64,000 bases of DNA from Gordonia jinhuaensis. Lineage in GTDB: Bacteria; Actinomycetota; Actinomycetes; Mycobacteriales; Mycobacteriaceae. The number at the start of each line of letters is the position of its first letter. The stretch's first letter is position 1. The stretch lies in NCBI RefSeq assembly GCF_014639795.1, contig NZ_BMGC01000006.1, positions 124,001-188,000 on the forward strand. Direction: 5' to 3'. The notes under the pieces are model-generated. The model had not been told where the DNA came from. It saw nothing but the letters and a program-made list of their open reading frames with translations, and ran no database searches. A program made the translations under genes and the position numbers. Below are positions 33,181 to 42,064 of the stretch, piece by piece.

Positions 33181-33209
33181 GCACACGACTCCTACTCGCA
33201 CACGACTCC
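33181..33209. repeat. 17-nt tandem duplication before amt terminator
   Basis: GCACACGACTCC at 33181 and again at 33198, running directly into the terminator stem. Confidence 0.65.
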
Positions 33210-33243
33210 GGTCCCGGCACACCGATGTGCCGGGACCGGAGTC
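33204..33243 (-). terminator. Hairpin terminator of the amt operon
   Basis: Perfect 18-base arms at 33204-33221 and 33226-33243 with loop CCGA, downstream of the amt stop. It separates the N-demethylase/amt operon from the gmaS operon. No T-tract is present. Confidence 0.85.
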
Positions 33244-33327
33244 CAGCAGTGCATTCTGCGGATCGCGCGTGAGCACGCCGCTAGCCGGCGCGAGCCGACC
33301 GAACCGGGCGCGACCTGCGACAGGCTC

Positions 33328-34686
33328 TCAGCTGGTCGTCGTCACCGACTCGACCCCGTGGGCCTCGACGGCGTCGAGGGCCCTCGAGGCAGCCTTGGGA
33401 TGCAACGTCCCCGGTCCGGCATGTCCGACGCCGGGCGCGTGGATCTCGTAGGCCGACTCCGCGTGGATGACCGAGTCCAGGCCGGTGCGCTCGGTCTCGG
33501 CATCCACACGCAGTCCGATCGTCTTGTCCAGTGCCGTCGCGATGAGCCACGTGACCACAAAGGAGAAGACGCAGGTGATGACGATCCCGGCGAGCTCGCG
33601 CCAGAGGATCGAGATGTCGCCGCCGAAGAGGATGCCCTTGACACCCGCCGGTGCAGACGAGGAGGCGAAGACGACGATGCACAGGGTGCCCACGATGCCG
33701 CCGAGCCCGTGCACCACGAATGCGTCGAGTGTGTCGTCCACGCGCAGCAGATTCTTGAGACCCATGGCCGCACAGACCACACCGCCGGCGAGAACACCGA
33801 CGGCGAGTGCGCCCAGTGGGCTGACGGCATTGGCCGACGGGGTGATCCCGACGAGCCCGGCTACGGCGCCGGTGATCAGGCCGAGGGTGGTGACGTGCCC
33901 GGTCTTGATTCGTTCGACGACGAGGAACCCGATCATTCCCGCACTTCCGGCCAGCAACGAGTTGAGGATCACGTACTGCGCAACGAAATTCGCACCGCCG
34001 GCACAACTCCCGTTGAACCCGAACCAGCCGAACCACAGAATGCCACCGCCGAGCAGTACCAGCGGCAGGTTGTGTGGCCGTTCGGCCCGACCTCGACGTC
34101 GACCGATGACGAGCGCGACCGCCAGAGCGGCGACACCGGAGTTCATGTGAACCGCCGTGCCACCGGCGAAGTCGTGGATCTTGAGGTCGTTGAGCAAGAA
34201 GCCGCCCTTGTGTCCGTCGCTGTCGGCGGCAAACACCCAGTGCGCCACCGGGAAATACACCAGGGTCAGCCAGATGGCGGCGAAGATCACCCACGAGGTG
34301 AACTTCATCCGACCCGCTGTCCCGCTGGCGACGATGGCGATCGTGATGGCGGCGAAGAGGATGAACCACGCCGCGTAGAAGGCGCCCTGCGGGCCCCCCG
34401 ATCCGTCGTCCTTCTGGAAGTCCCCCAACCCGATGTAGTGGACGGGGTTGCCGATCAGCCCCCAGCCGTGCACCGACGGGCCCGACACGAGCCCATACCC
34501 GTAGAGCACGTAGAGAACGCTGGTGATGCCGAGCGTGGCCATCACCATCATCATGACGTTGAGGACGTTGCGAGAACCCATCATGCCGCCGTAGTAGAGC
34601 GCCAGACCGGGGAACATCAACGAGACGAAGACAAATGCCGCGAGTAGCCACGCCAGATCGGCGTTGGCGGCGAGGACGGGATGCAT
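33328..34686 (-). CDS. amt: Ammonium/methylammonium transporter
   Basis: 452 aa with eleven predicted membrane helices and a cytoplasmic tail. Amt features: ADLAWLLAAFVFVSLMFPGLALYYGG at the start, DFAGGTAVHMNSGVAALA with the first pore His, WFGWFGFNGS, and VHGLGGIVGTL with the second pore His. Amt proteins also carry methylammonium. Its place at the end of the N-demethylase operon suggests uptake or recapture of the amine nitrogen. No glnK or glnD follows, unlike the usual nitrogen-control operon, so this is probably a dedicated copy. Confidence 0.95.
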   Translation of the reverse strand: MHPVLAANADLAWLLAAFVFVSLMFPGLALYYGGMMGSRNVLNVMMMVMATLGITSVLYVLYGYGLVSGPSVHGWGLIGNPVHYIGLGDFQKDDGSGGPQGAFYAAWFILFAAITIAIVASGTAGRMKFTSWVIFAAIWLTLVYFPVAHWVFAADSDGHKGGFLLNDLKIHDFAGGTAVHMNSGVAALAVALVIGRRRGRAERPHNLPLVLLGGGILWFGWFGFNGSCAGGANFVAQYVILNSLLAGSAGMIGFLVVERIKTGHVTTLGLITGAVAGLVGITPSANAVSPLGALAVGVLAGGVVCAAMGLKNLLRVDDTLDAFVVHGLGGIVGTLCIVVFASSSAPAGVKGILFGGDISILWRELAGIVITCVFSFVVTWLIATALDKTIGLRVDAETERTGLDSVIHAESAYEIHAPGVGHAGPGTLHPKAASRALDAVEAHGVESVTTTS

Positions 34687-34720
34687 CAGAGAATCTCCTG
34701 ACGTGGAGGTGTCGTGAGGA

Positions 34721-34752
34721 CAGGGAGTGGTGAGATCAGGGAGTGGTGAGAA
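34721..34752. repeat. 16-nt tandem duplication between N-demethylase and amt genes
   Basis: CAGGGAGTGGTGAGAT at 34721 and CAGGGAGTGGTGAGAA at 34737, 15 of 16 bases alike, in the 86-base spacer. Confidence 0.75.
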
Positions 34753-34772
34753 GGGGGCCCGGGCGTGATCGC

Positions 34773-35831
34773 TCAGGACCGGAGGTAGGCGACGACGTCG
34801 TCGCGGTAGTCGAGAAAGCCCTTGTACGAGGCGATGTCGTCACCGAGTGTCTCGATGACGTCGGCCAGCTGCGATGCCCAGGCGGGGATGCGTCTGACGT
34901 CGGCGAGGGTCGCCATGAACGTACGGATGTTGAACGTGACCGCTCCCGAGGCCGGCAGCCGGATGAAGTGTTCGAGTTCGATTCGCAGCCGCGCGCGGCC
35001 GAAGTCGCCGTCGGCGACCATCTTCGGGATGTCATCGACCCACTCGGGCAGCTCCTCGAGGCTGATGTCGAGACGCTGCGAATCCGAGGCCGACAGTGTC
35101 CAGTTCACCCGCCGGTACACCTGATCGGCAGGCAGGCGACGCAGGAACTGTTCGGCGCGTGCGACGATCCCCTCGCGGTACATCCGCGGCACCGGGGCGT
35201 GGATCTCGTACATGTCCATCCCGACGTCAAAGGACACCGACCAACCGGCCGCGAAGGTCACCACCCCGGCATCGAAATACATGTGCCCGTCACGTTCGGT
35301 GATCAGCAGCAGATCGTCGGGCACCTCACGGGCGAGGAACTCCAGCGGTGAGTACGGCAACGACTCGTGGTCACCGACCACAAAGGTCTGGTCGGTGCCG
35401 AGAAGATCGTTACGCCAATGGCATCCACGCGTTGCGTCCTCGTCGAGGTGCATCAGCTCGGGATAGGACAGCGAGAGGTCACGCAGGTAGTAGAGCAACA
35501 GATCCCAGCACGCGATCTCCATCCCGGGACGGATCCGCACGCGAGAGGGGTCCGCGTCGAGGATTCGCCGCCGGTCGGCCATGATCTGCGGATACTCGGC
35601 CCCACCGAGATCGACCAGATCGCTTCCCCACTGCCCACCACGTGTCCGATGCATCACGCGTGCGGGTTCGACGTTGACCGAGTAGGTGAACTCGCCGAGT
35701 CCATCGGGAAACGGCCACGGTAGGTTCGCGAGATGATCCACCGGCGCATCCAGATATGCCTGCGCCGCTGCGGTTCTCGCGCGCGGACGCGATCGGGGGA
35801 TGTCGATGGCGTCGGTCGTGGACTTCGTCAT
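34773..35831 (-). CDS. Heme-dependent oxidative N-demethylase alpha-like subunit, copy 2
   Basis: 352 aa from ATG 35831, which overlaps the reductase stop as ATGA. It belongs to the DUF3445/HODM alpha family, whose PAS-like heme domain demethylates dimethylamine. Visible family blocks: YSVNVEPARVMHRTRGGQWG, HWRNDLLGTDQTFV, SPLEFLAREVPDDLLLI, MYFDAGVVTFAAGWSVSFDVGMDMYEIHAPVPR and YRRVNWTLSAS. Heme ligands cannot be named with confidence from sequence alone. It shares all blocks with the copy at 37429 but I judge them only about 35-40% alike, so they diverged long ago and may differ in substrate. Confidence 0.85.
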   Translation of the reverse strand: MTKSTTDAIDIPRSRPRARTAAAQAYLDAPVDHLANLPWPFPDGLGEFTYSVNVEPARVMHRTRGGQWGSDLVDLGGAEYPQIMADRRRILDADPSRVRIRPGMEIACWDLLLYYLRDLSLSYPELMHLDEDATRGCHWRNDLLGTDQTFVVGDHESLPYSPLEFLAREVPDDLLLITERDGHMYFDAGVVTFAAGWSVSFDVGMDMYEIHAPVPRMYREGIVARAEQFLRRLPADQVYRRVNWTLSASDSQRLDISLEELPEWVDDIPKMVADGDFGRARLRIELEHFIRLPASGAVTFNIRTFMATLADVRRIPAWASQLADVIETLGDDIASYKGFLDYRDDVVAYLRS

Positions 35832-36850
35832 GGTTGCACCTCGAGGTCGGTGCCGCGGGAGACGCAGCACAGCATCGTGTCGCCGGCGGCCTTCTCGTCA
35901 TCGGTCAGCACGCAATCGCGGTGGTCGACCCGACCGCTGCGCACCGTGATCCGGCACTCACCGCAGACTCCCTGCCGGCACATGTGGGGAACGGCCACAC
36001 CCGATTCGAGCAACCGGTGCAGCAAGGACGTGCCGGCCGGCACCTCGACGACCGCCCCGCTCGGAACGATGGTGACCGTGAAGGGTTCGCCCGCGTCGTG
36101 TTCGGGTGCGGCGAACCGCTCGAGATGCACCCGGGCACCCGGCCATCCCGCCTGTGCCGCCATCTCGACATAGGTGTCGAGCAGCGAGGCCGGGCCGCAT
36201 GCGTAGGCGTGGGTGCCCAGGGGCTGTCGGGCGAAGGCCGCATACATCACCGCACGGGTGCGCTCGCGTCCGCAGACCTCATGGAGTGTCACACCGTCGC
36301 GAGCGGCAAGGGCCCGCAGCTCGGGCAAGTGTGCGCCGTGTCCGCGACGATGGGAGTAGATGATCTCGGCCTCGACACCATCGCGCAGCGCTGCGCGCGC
36401 ATGCGACAGGATCGCGGTGACGCCGATGCCACCGGCGACGAGCAGCACTCGCCGCTGCCCGCTCACCGGCGCGAACATCGACCGGGGACCCTCCACCTCG
36501 ATCACGTCTCCGGCCGCGATGTTGTCGTGCAACCACTGCGACCCGCCGCCGCCGGCCCGACGCAGCACCGAGATGCCGTAGGAATCGGGCCGCAACCCAT
36601 CATCGACCAGTGAGTAGGCGTTGCGATGGGCGCCGGCGGTCACGATCAGATGGCTGCCGGCGACATAGGGCCGCAACGGCGACCCCTCCGCCGACACCAG
36701 CCGCATGTGTGTGATGTCGGGTGTGAGCCGTGTGGTCGAGACCACCCGCATCGGCCGCGGTGCACAGTCGTAGGCGGCGTGCAGATGCGCCGAGATCCCG
36801 CGAACGGCAGGCACAGTCGCCGACGTCTCGTCGGTGTGCTGATTTGACAT
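35828..36850 (-). CDS. FMN/NAD(P)H reductase with 2Fe-2S ferredoxin domain, copy 2
   Basis: 340 aa, phthalate-dioxygenase-reductase layout. Residues 30-130 bind flavin (YVAGSHLIV, NAYSLVDDG), residues 130-235 bind NAD(P)H (VLLVAGGIGVTAILSHARAA, YACGPASLLDT), and residues 255-340 form a plant-type ferredoxin with CRQGVCGEC and a later Cys. It should pass electrons from NAD(P)H to the heme N-demethylase encoded next. It follows the DmmA-like gene by three bases. Confidence 0.88.
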   Translation of the reverse strand: MSNQHTDETSATVPAVRGISAHLHAAYDCAPRPMRVVSTTRLTPDITHMRLVSAEGSPLRPYVAGSHLIVTAGAHRNAYSLVDDGLRPDSYGISVLRRAGGGGSQWLHDNIAAGDVIEVEGPRSMFAPVSGQRRVLLVAGGIGVTAILSHARAALRDGVEAEIIYSHRRGHGAHLPELRALAARDGVTLHEVCGRERTRAVMYAAFARQPLGTHAYACGPASLLDTYVEMAAQAGWPGARVHLERFAAPEHDAGEPFTVTIVPSGAVVEVPAGTSLLHRLLESGVAVPHMCRQGVCGECRITVRSGRVDHRDCVLTDDEKAAGDTMLCCVSRGTDLEVQP

Positions 36851-36853
36851 GGT

Positions 36854-37432
36854 CTACTCCTCCGCCGATACAGCAGGGACCGATTCGCGCGGGACGGACA
36901 CACACGAGGCCAGGAAAGCGCCGAGCATGCGCGAGGAATGCCGGTGGATCTCGAGGATGCGCGCACATCCGGGACACCGGGTCGTCTCACCGGCGCGTGC
37001 GGACACCCGGAAGATCTGCCGACAGTGCGCGCAGTACATCCGCAGGTCGCCGGAGTCGACGGCGAAGGTCGACATCTCGGCCGGCAGGACCCCTCGGCGG
37101 GCGGCATACGCGGTGGCTGCGAGCACATCTGCCTGTCCGCCGGCGATGTGGATCCGCACGCCCACCACCGATGTGCCGAGCTCGGCATCGAAGGCTGCCA
37201 GCTCACCAGGGCTGTCGAGGCTGTCGAGTACGAGCAGCCGTACGGGCGCCACCGCCTCGGCCGTCCGGACCCACTGACCGACCACGTCGGCGACCCTCGG
37301 GTCCGAGCCCACCGACACCACGAGAAACGATGTGCCGCAACGATCGACCTCGCCGATCTCACCGCACATCCATTGCACACCGTCGGCATGTGCGTCCATC
37401 CACGACGTCGGTGGCCCACCGGCGGCGCTCAC
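36854..37432 (-). CDS. DmmA-like zinc-ribbon subunit, copy 2
   Basis: 192 aa from GTG 37432, which overlaps the preceding stop as GTGA; a longer frame to 37579 runs inside the neighbour. The N-terminal two thirds look like an alpha/beta domain (GTSFLVVSVGSDPRVADVVGQW, VRLLVLDSLDSPGELAAFD). The C-terminus has two CxxC pairs, MYCAHCRQIF and TRCPGCARIL, a zinc ribbon as in the dimethylamine monooxygenase DmmA family. Its exact part in the complex is not known to me. The set zinc-ribbon, reductase, heme subunit is repeated twice in this operon. Confidence 0.75.
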   Translation of the reverse strand: MSAAGGPPTSWMDAHADGVQWMCGEIGEVDRCGTSFLVVSVGSDPRVADVVGQWVRTAEAVAPVRLLVLDSLDSPGELAAFDAELGTSVVGVRIHIAGGQADVLAATAYAARRGVLPAEMSTFAVDSGDLRMYCAHCRQIFRVSARAGETTRCPGCARILEIHRHSSRMLGAFLASCVSVPRESVPAVSAEE

Positions 37433-38454
37433 GACTGACCCTCCGAGTGGTCTGCGGCAGCTGCGGATCCGTGATCGCGCAGCCACTGTGCAGCGCGGTC
37501 GCGATATTTGATGATGCCCTTGTACTCGGCCATGTCGGCGGGCAATTCGGCGAACACCTGCGCCGCGCGCATACGCCATGATTCGACCTGCGCGAGTGCG
37601 GACAACGGCAGCATGTAGGTGCGGATGAGGAACATCACCGCGCCCGAATCAGGGAGTCGGATCAAGTGCTGCACCTCGACGCGCAGGTGGACCAACCGTG
37701 CGAAGTCGTCGTCGTCGACGGTGCAGATCGTGTCGCGGTCAGGCCCCCACTGCGGGTACAGCTCTGTCGACACATCCAGACGTCTGCCGATCGTCAGTGT
37801 CCAGTTGGTACGCCGATAGGGCTCGTGCGGTTGTAGACGCATGAGGAATTCGTGAGCCCGGGTGATCACACCGTCGGCCCGCACGCGGGGCACCGGTCCG
37901 TGGATCTCCAGGAAGCTCATACCCACGTCGAAACCGAAACTCCAATCGGCGGCGAAGGTGATCAGGCCGGCGTCGACGTAGAGCGACCCGGCACGCTGGT
38001 CGAGCAGCGCGATGTCCTCTTGCACCTGACTGCCGATGTAGCGCAACGGTTCACAGCCGAGCGATGACTCGTCACCGTAGACGAAGTGCGCTCGGATCCC
38101 CAGCAGGTCGTTGCACCACACCCAGGATCCGTCGTGCTGCTCGGTCAGGCTCATCGACTGCGGATACGTGTCGGCGAGCTCACGCATCAGGGTGAACATC
38201 GCATCCCACGACGCCTGGACCATATGCCCGAGTACCGCATGCCGGGTGGGGTCGGCGGCGAGAACAGCCTCCCGCGTGGCGAGTTCGTGGCGGTACTCGC
38301 TGTCGATGTCGACCACCGCGCCACCCCATCCGCCGGCCGCGGTCGCGACCACGGTTCTCGCCGGCTCCACGTTGGTGCTGTAGCGGTAGGTGTCCTCGGG
38401 GAAGGGAAAGGGGAACCCGGACAACAGATCCGGGTCGGTGACCGATGAGGTCAT
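37429..38454 (-). CDS. Heme-dependent oxidative N-demethylase alpha-like subunit, copy 1
   Basis: 341 aa, DUF3445/HODM alpha family. Blocks in common with the second copy: YSTNVEPARTVVATAAGGWGG, WVWCNDLLGIRAHFV, EPLRYIGSQVQEDIALL, LYVDAGLITFAADWSFGFDVGMSFLEIHGPVPR and YRRTNWTLTIG. Predicted to oxidise a methyl group of dimethylamine or a related secondary or tertiary amine, giving formaldehyde and methylamine. The start ATG overlaps the reductase stop as ATGA. It ends in a flexible Ala/Ser-rich tail. Confidence 0.85.
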   Translation of the reverse strand: MTSSVTDPDLLSGFPFPFPEDTYRYSTNVEPARTVVATAAGGWGGAVVDIDSEYRHELATREAVLAADPTRHAVLGHMVQASWDAMFTLMRELADTYPQSMSLTEQHDGSWVWCNDLLGIRAHFVYGDESSLGCEPLRYIGSQVQEDIALLDQRAGSLYVDAGLITFAADWSFGFDVGMSFLEIHGPVPRVRADGVITRAHEFLMRLQPHEPYRRTNWTLTIGRRLDVSTELYPQWGPDRDTICTVDDDDFARLVHLRVEVQHLIRLPDSGAVMFLIRTYMLPLSALAQVESWRMRAAQVFAELPADMAEYKGIIKYRDRAAQWLRDHGSAAAADHSEGQS

Positions 38455-39509
38455 CGGGGAACCTCCAATGTCGTGTCACAGGCGGCGCGAGACACACACG
38501 GCATGATCACCGCGCCTGAGTTCTTGTCCTCGTCACTGAGATAGAGATCGCGGTGGGTGGGTACACCGGCGGACACCGGGGTCACACATTCACCGCACAC
38601 ACCCTGGCGACATCGGTTGCGGATCGCGATGCCGTTGCGCTCCAGGGCCTCGAGCATCGATGTGCCCGACGGAACGTCGATGGTGCGCTGCGACTCGCGC
38701 AGATGCACCCGAAACGGCTCACCGGCGTCGAGCGCATCGATACCGAAGCGCTCGACGTGCACTCGTGATGCAGGCCAGTAGGCAGCGGACGCGGCCGCGT
38801 GCACCCGGTCGATCATCCCGGCCGGACCGCAGGCATAGAGATGTGTGCCGAACGGTTGGCGGGCGAGTTCGACATCGAGTGCGGCACAGAACTCCTCACG
38901 CGAGGTGAACACCGCGAGGTCGCCGCCGGCCAGTTCGGTCATCTCGTCGAGGTGCGCGCCGACACCTGGCCGGTGTGTGTAGAACACGCGGACCTCGCGG
39001 TTCCACCGCCGTGCGGAACGCAGATGAGACAGGATCGGCGTGACACCGATACCGCCCGCGATCAGCACGTGACGTCGCGCCCTCGCCACCGGAGCGAATG
39101 CGCTGCGTGGCAGGCTGACTGTCACGGTGTCACCGGGGCCCAGCATGTCGTGGATCCAGCGGGAACCGCCGTGGCCACCGTCCACCCGCAGCACCGAGAT
39201 GCGGTACTCCGACGGGGCGATCCCGTCGCCGGTCAGGCTGTAGGCGTTACTACGCCCGCCGGCATCGATCACGACATGACTGCCGGGAACGAACCCGGGT
39301 AGTCGCCGACCGTCGTCGGCCGCCAGTGTCAGACTCCGGATCGTGGGCACCGAATCGTCGATGACCCTCACCCGCAACATCATCGGCGAATTGGTCGGCT
39401 CGTCGCGGCGATCGGTCGTCGCCGATGCCGCAGCTGCGTCCGGAACCGGAGAGACCTCCGGTGCCGACCTGCTGTGTGTCGTAGGGTCCGAGTCGACCGT
39501 CGCACTCAC
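38451..39509 (-). CDS. FMN/NAD(P)H reductase with 2Fe-2S ferredoxin domain, copy 1
   Basis: 352 aa from GTG 39509 (GTGA overlap with the preceding stop). Same architecture as copy 2: flavin domain (GSHVVIDAGGRSNAYSLTGD), nucleotide domain (HVLIAGGIGVTPILSHLRSA, YACGPAGMIDRV) and ferredoxin (CRQGVCGEC). It has an extra 40-residue disordered N-terminus. It is the electron donor for the first N-demethylase set. Confidence 0.88.
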   Translation of the reverse strand: MSATVDSDPTTHSRSAPEVSPVPDAAAASATTDRRDEPTNSPMMLRVRVIDDSVPTIRSLTLAADDGRRLPGFVPGSHVVIDAGGRSNAYSLTGDGIAPSEYRISVLRVDGGHGGSRWIHDMLGPGDTVTVSLPRSAFAPVARARRHVLIAGGIGVTPILSHLRSARRWNREVRVFYTHRPGVGAHLDEMTELAGGDLAVFTSREEFCAALDVELARQPFGTHLYACGPAGMIDRVHAAASAAYWPASRVHVERFGIDALDAGEPFRVHLRESQRTIDVPSGTSMLEALERNGIAIRNRCRQGVCGECVTPVSAGVPTHRDLYLSDEDKNSGAVIMPCVSRAACDTTLEVPR

Positions 39510-40132
39510 GATGGGACCCCCGAATCAGATCGGACCGGATGTTGTCCGCTTCGCTCGGCGTCGATCATGTAGCCCAGGTGGAATCCTGTTCGACGCGAGA
39601 CATGGTGGTAGACAACCACCTCACGCCCGCAGCCCGCACATGTGATGACCTCGCCGATGCGCGCGCGGGCCGCTGTCACGGCGCGGCAGTGCGCGCAGAA
39701 CACGGTGACGGTGCCCCAGTCCACCGCGATCACCGAGACCTCGTCGTCTTCGGCGCCATCGGCGATGGCACGGGCGCGCAGGAGCAGGCAGTCCGACGCC
39801 GAGCCGGCGATGGTGATGCGCACTCCCACCGACGCTGCCCGTAGGTGCCCGGACATCGCGGCCGCGGCCCGCTCGGCCGGTGTGGTATCGAGCTGGCCGC
39901 CCCCCGCACGGTCGTTGTCCGTGACGAGGATGCGTGTAGTGGGAATAGCACCGCCGCGAGAGCCTATCTGCGACAGCACTTCTGCGGCAGCCGGACCGAC
40001 ACCGACCAGGAGATGCTCGGATGCGGTGTCCTCACGCCCGGCGAGGTGGGCGGGGTCGGAGTCCGGCCGGGTGGTGCCGGACAGATCCGACACCGCCCAC
40101 GCCGGCACACTGGAATAGCGCAGCTGATCCAT
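39506..40132 (-). CDS. DmmA-like zinc-ribbon subunit, copy 1
   Basis: 208 aa from ATG 40132; the open frame to 40342 crosses the cupin gene. The middle resembles copy 2 (EHLLVGVGPAAAEVLSQIG, VSVIAVDWGTVTV). The C-terminus carries FCAHCRAVTAARARIGEVITCAGCGREVVVYHHVSRR, a four-Cys zinc ribbon. Predicted accessory subunit of the dimethylamine monooxygenase/HODM complex. It starts 11 bases after the cupin stop. Confidence 0.75.
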   Translation of the reverse strand: MDQLRYSSVPAWAVSDLSGTTRPDSDPAHLAGREDTASEHLLVGVGPAAAEVLSQIGSRGGAIPTTRILVTDNDRAGGGQLDTTPAERAAAAMSGHLRAASVGVRITIAGSASDCLLLRARAIADGAEDDEVSVIAVDWGTVTVFCAHCRAVTAARARIGEVITCAGCGREVVVYHHVSRRTGFHLGYMIDAERSGQHPVRSDSGVPS

Positions 40133-40143
40133 TACCGCGACGC

Positions 40144-40524
40144 TCAGAGCAGGTCGGCGTTGCGATGCCCGACGTAGAACGCGAGCGCGTGATCGGGTGT
40201 GCTGAAGTAGATCCTCGACCCCTTGGGAAAGAAGATCGCGTCGTTGGCCTTGGCGACCATCTGCTGGCCGGTCTCCCTGTTCTCCAGCAGGAATTCGCCG
40301 GAGAGCACGACCTTCATCTCGTCGTATTCGTACTCGTAGCACAGGGGTTCATCGGTGGCGTGCAGCTCGAAGTACCCGCTGCACATCTCGCTGCCGTCAG
40401 GATTCTCGTAGACATCCCCGATGAAACCCTTTGTTCCCGGGTACAGCTCCTGCGGCATCGCGGGCAGCGTGCGCCAGGCGTCTGCGGTCACCCGGAACGG
40501 CGTGAGCGTGGCCGAATTGTCCAT
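40144..40524 (-). CDS. Cupin protein, EutQ-like
   Basis: 126 aa single-domain cupin: CYEYEYDEMKVVLSGEFLLENRETGQ and NDAIFFPKGSRIYFSTPDHALAFYV follow the Cupin_3/EutQ pattern. The canonical metal His residues are mostly replaced, since the first motif has EYEYDEM, so a small-molecule-binding or structural role is possible. It is the first gene of the N-demethylase operon and the likely point where transcription starts. I know of no characterised function in amine oxidation. The 182-base gap upstream (40525-40706) should hold the operon promoter and contains a tandem repeat. Confidence 0.75.
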   Translation of the reverse strand: MDNSATLTPFRVTADAWRTLPAMPQELYPGTKGFIGDVYENPDGSEMCSGYFELHATDEPLCYEYEYDEMKVVLSGEFLLENRETGQQMVAKANDAIFFPKGSRIYFSTPDHALAFYVGHRNADLL

Positions 40525-40674
40525 GTCGTCATCCCTCTCGATTGTGAATCACCGCGTGAGACGGTGTCATCCACCATGAAACCCAGGGGATATTGCAACC
40601 GTGTGACAGATGAGTTGAATGTAGGGACTCATTGGTTCACAACAGTTAACGCAGTCGTTCACATTCGAGTCGCT

Positions 40675-40710
40675 ACGCGTTCCAGTCGCTTACGCGTTCC
40701 AGTCGCTTAC
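40675..40710. repeat. 17-nt tandem duplication over the DUF2235 stop codon
   Basis: ACGCGTTCCAGTCGCTT at 40675 and 40692, with a partial third to the left. On the minus strand each unit contains TAA, so the stop region has been copied downstream. Confidence 0.75.
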
Positions 40711-41969
40711 GGGTGATCGGTGTGCAATGGCGTGAGGACTGTTCTCCACGGCAGCGTGACCGGCTCGCCGATGAGACCTGCGGGTGTGTCGGCGTGGGTC
40801 TTGGCCCATTCGCACAGGTTGCGCGCGCCGGCGGCCGGATCGAGTCCGTCGGCCAGACGGCTCAACGCCGGACCGCTCACCCCGACGCGGGTGTCGCCCC
40901 GCTCCTCCACCACGCGCCACCCGTGGCGGAACCGCGCGTGAGCGGCGCCTCCCACCTGCAACCGTGCCGCACACGCCGACACCGCGTTGGCGATGCGGTA
41001 GCCCCATCGCAACGACGTGTGGGCGCAGGGGTCGAGATCGACGGCGCAGACGCGTAACAACGCCGGGTCGAAGTCCAGGCCGGCATCGCCGGCCTGAGTG
41101 ACCATCCAGGCCAGGGTCGCATCGGCCAGACCCGACTCGGCGTAGCCGCCACCCACGTCGCTGTGCACACCCTCGAACCAGATCTGCTTGACGTCCTGGC
41201 CCACAGCCGGCGCGCCCGACCAGATCGCCGGAGCGAACGCCCGCCGACGTTCGTGCAACGCCAACGCATGGCGCGCGGTGCGCACGTGATCACCGAGGGC
41301 GACGTTGTGGAAGCGGTACCGCTTACTGGTGATCCCCGGGACCCCCAGCGCCCCGACGGTGTCGAAGACGCCGAGGAACCGAATCGGGACTGTGCCGGGA
41401 AAACACTGGGTCCGGTAGTCCGCGAGGCGACGTGCGTACTCCGCGGTCGGCGGTGCGTCGCACGGACGCCCCCGGTACAGCTCGATCGCCTCCGGCAGAT
41501 GATCCCGCGCCATCCCCAGCGGCGTGAGCAGCCCGATCGACCGGATCATCCCGACCAGGCTGCGCGCCGTGTACGCACCGCGGCTGAAGCCGAACACGTG
41601 GATCTCGTCGCCGGGTTGCCAGTTGAGCGCGAGGAACCGGTAGGCGGCCAGCAGGTCGGCGTCGAGTCCCTTCCCGGTCGCCCCGCCGACCAGTCGATCC
41701 ATCCACGTCGCACCGGTTCCCACGCCCGGCGAGTAGAACACCACCTGCGGCGCGCCGTCGTCGGCGGTGGTCCGGATCGACCTGGCGATCTTCTCGATGT
41801 TGGACACGTGCCGGTCCGACGACGTCTTCCACGTACCGTCACAGCACACGACGACACGCTTACGTTGTGCGCGCAGGTCGAACTCAGTGGTCGTGACGTC
41901 GCGATGGTGGGGTTCAGAGGCGTGGGGGTCAGACGGGCCGGGGTCGGCGGGACGCTGGTCGACAGACAT
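40707..41969 (-). CDS. DUF2235 alpha/beta hydrolase-like protein
   Basis: 420 aa. Starts with a disordered 35 residues, then RKRVVVCCDGTWKTSSDRHVSNIEKIAR, PQVVFYSPGVGTG, the nucleophile elbow HVFGFSRGAYTARSLVGMI (GxSxG), LGVFDTVGALGVPG and WFEGVHSDVGGGYAESGLADATLAWM, all typical of DUF2235. The family includes Tle1-type phospholipase effectors of type VI secretion, but in actinobacteria it is a soluble protein of unknown substrate. It sits upstream of the N-demethylase operon in the same direction, with 182 bases between. Confidence 0.88.
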   Translation of the reverse strand: MSVDQRPADPGPSDPHASEPHHRDVTTTEFDLRAQRKRVVVCCDGTWKTSSDRHVSNIEKIARSIRTTADDGAPQVVFYSPGVGTGATWMDRLVGGATGKGLDADLLAAYRFLALNWQPGDEIHVFGFSRGAYTARSLVGMIRSIGLLTPLGMARDHLPEAIELYRGRPCDAPPTAEYARRLADYRTQCFPGTVPIRFLGVFDTVGALGVPGITSKRYRFHNVALGDHVRTARHALALHERRRAFAPAIWSGAPAVGQDVKQIWFEGVHSDVGGGYAESGLADATLAWMVTQAGDAGLDFDPALLRVCAVDLDPCAHTSLRWGYRIANAVSACAARLQVGGAAHARFRHGWRVVEERGDTRVGVSGPALSRLADGLDPAAGARNLCEWAKTHADTPAGLIGEPVTLPWRTVLTPLHTDHP

Positions 41970-42064
41970 GAGGTGGGCCTCCCGAGGTCGGTGATGTGGT
42001 CCCCCCAGGTGACCAGCTCACGCGGTCGAGCACATGCGTAGTCGGCTACTCGATTCCGCACCAC

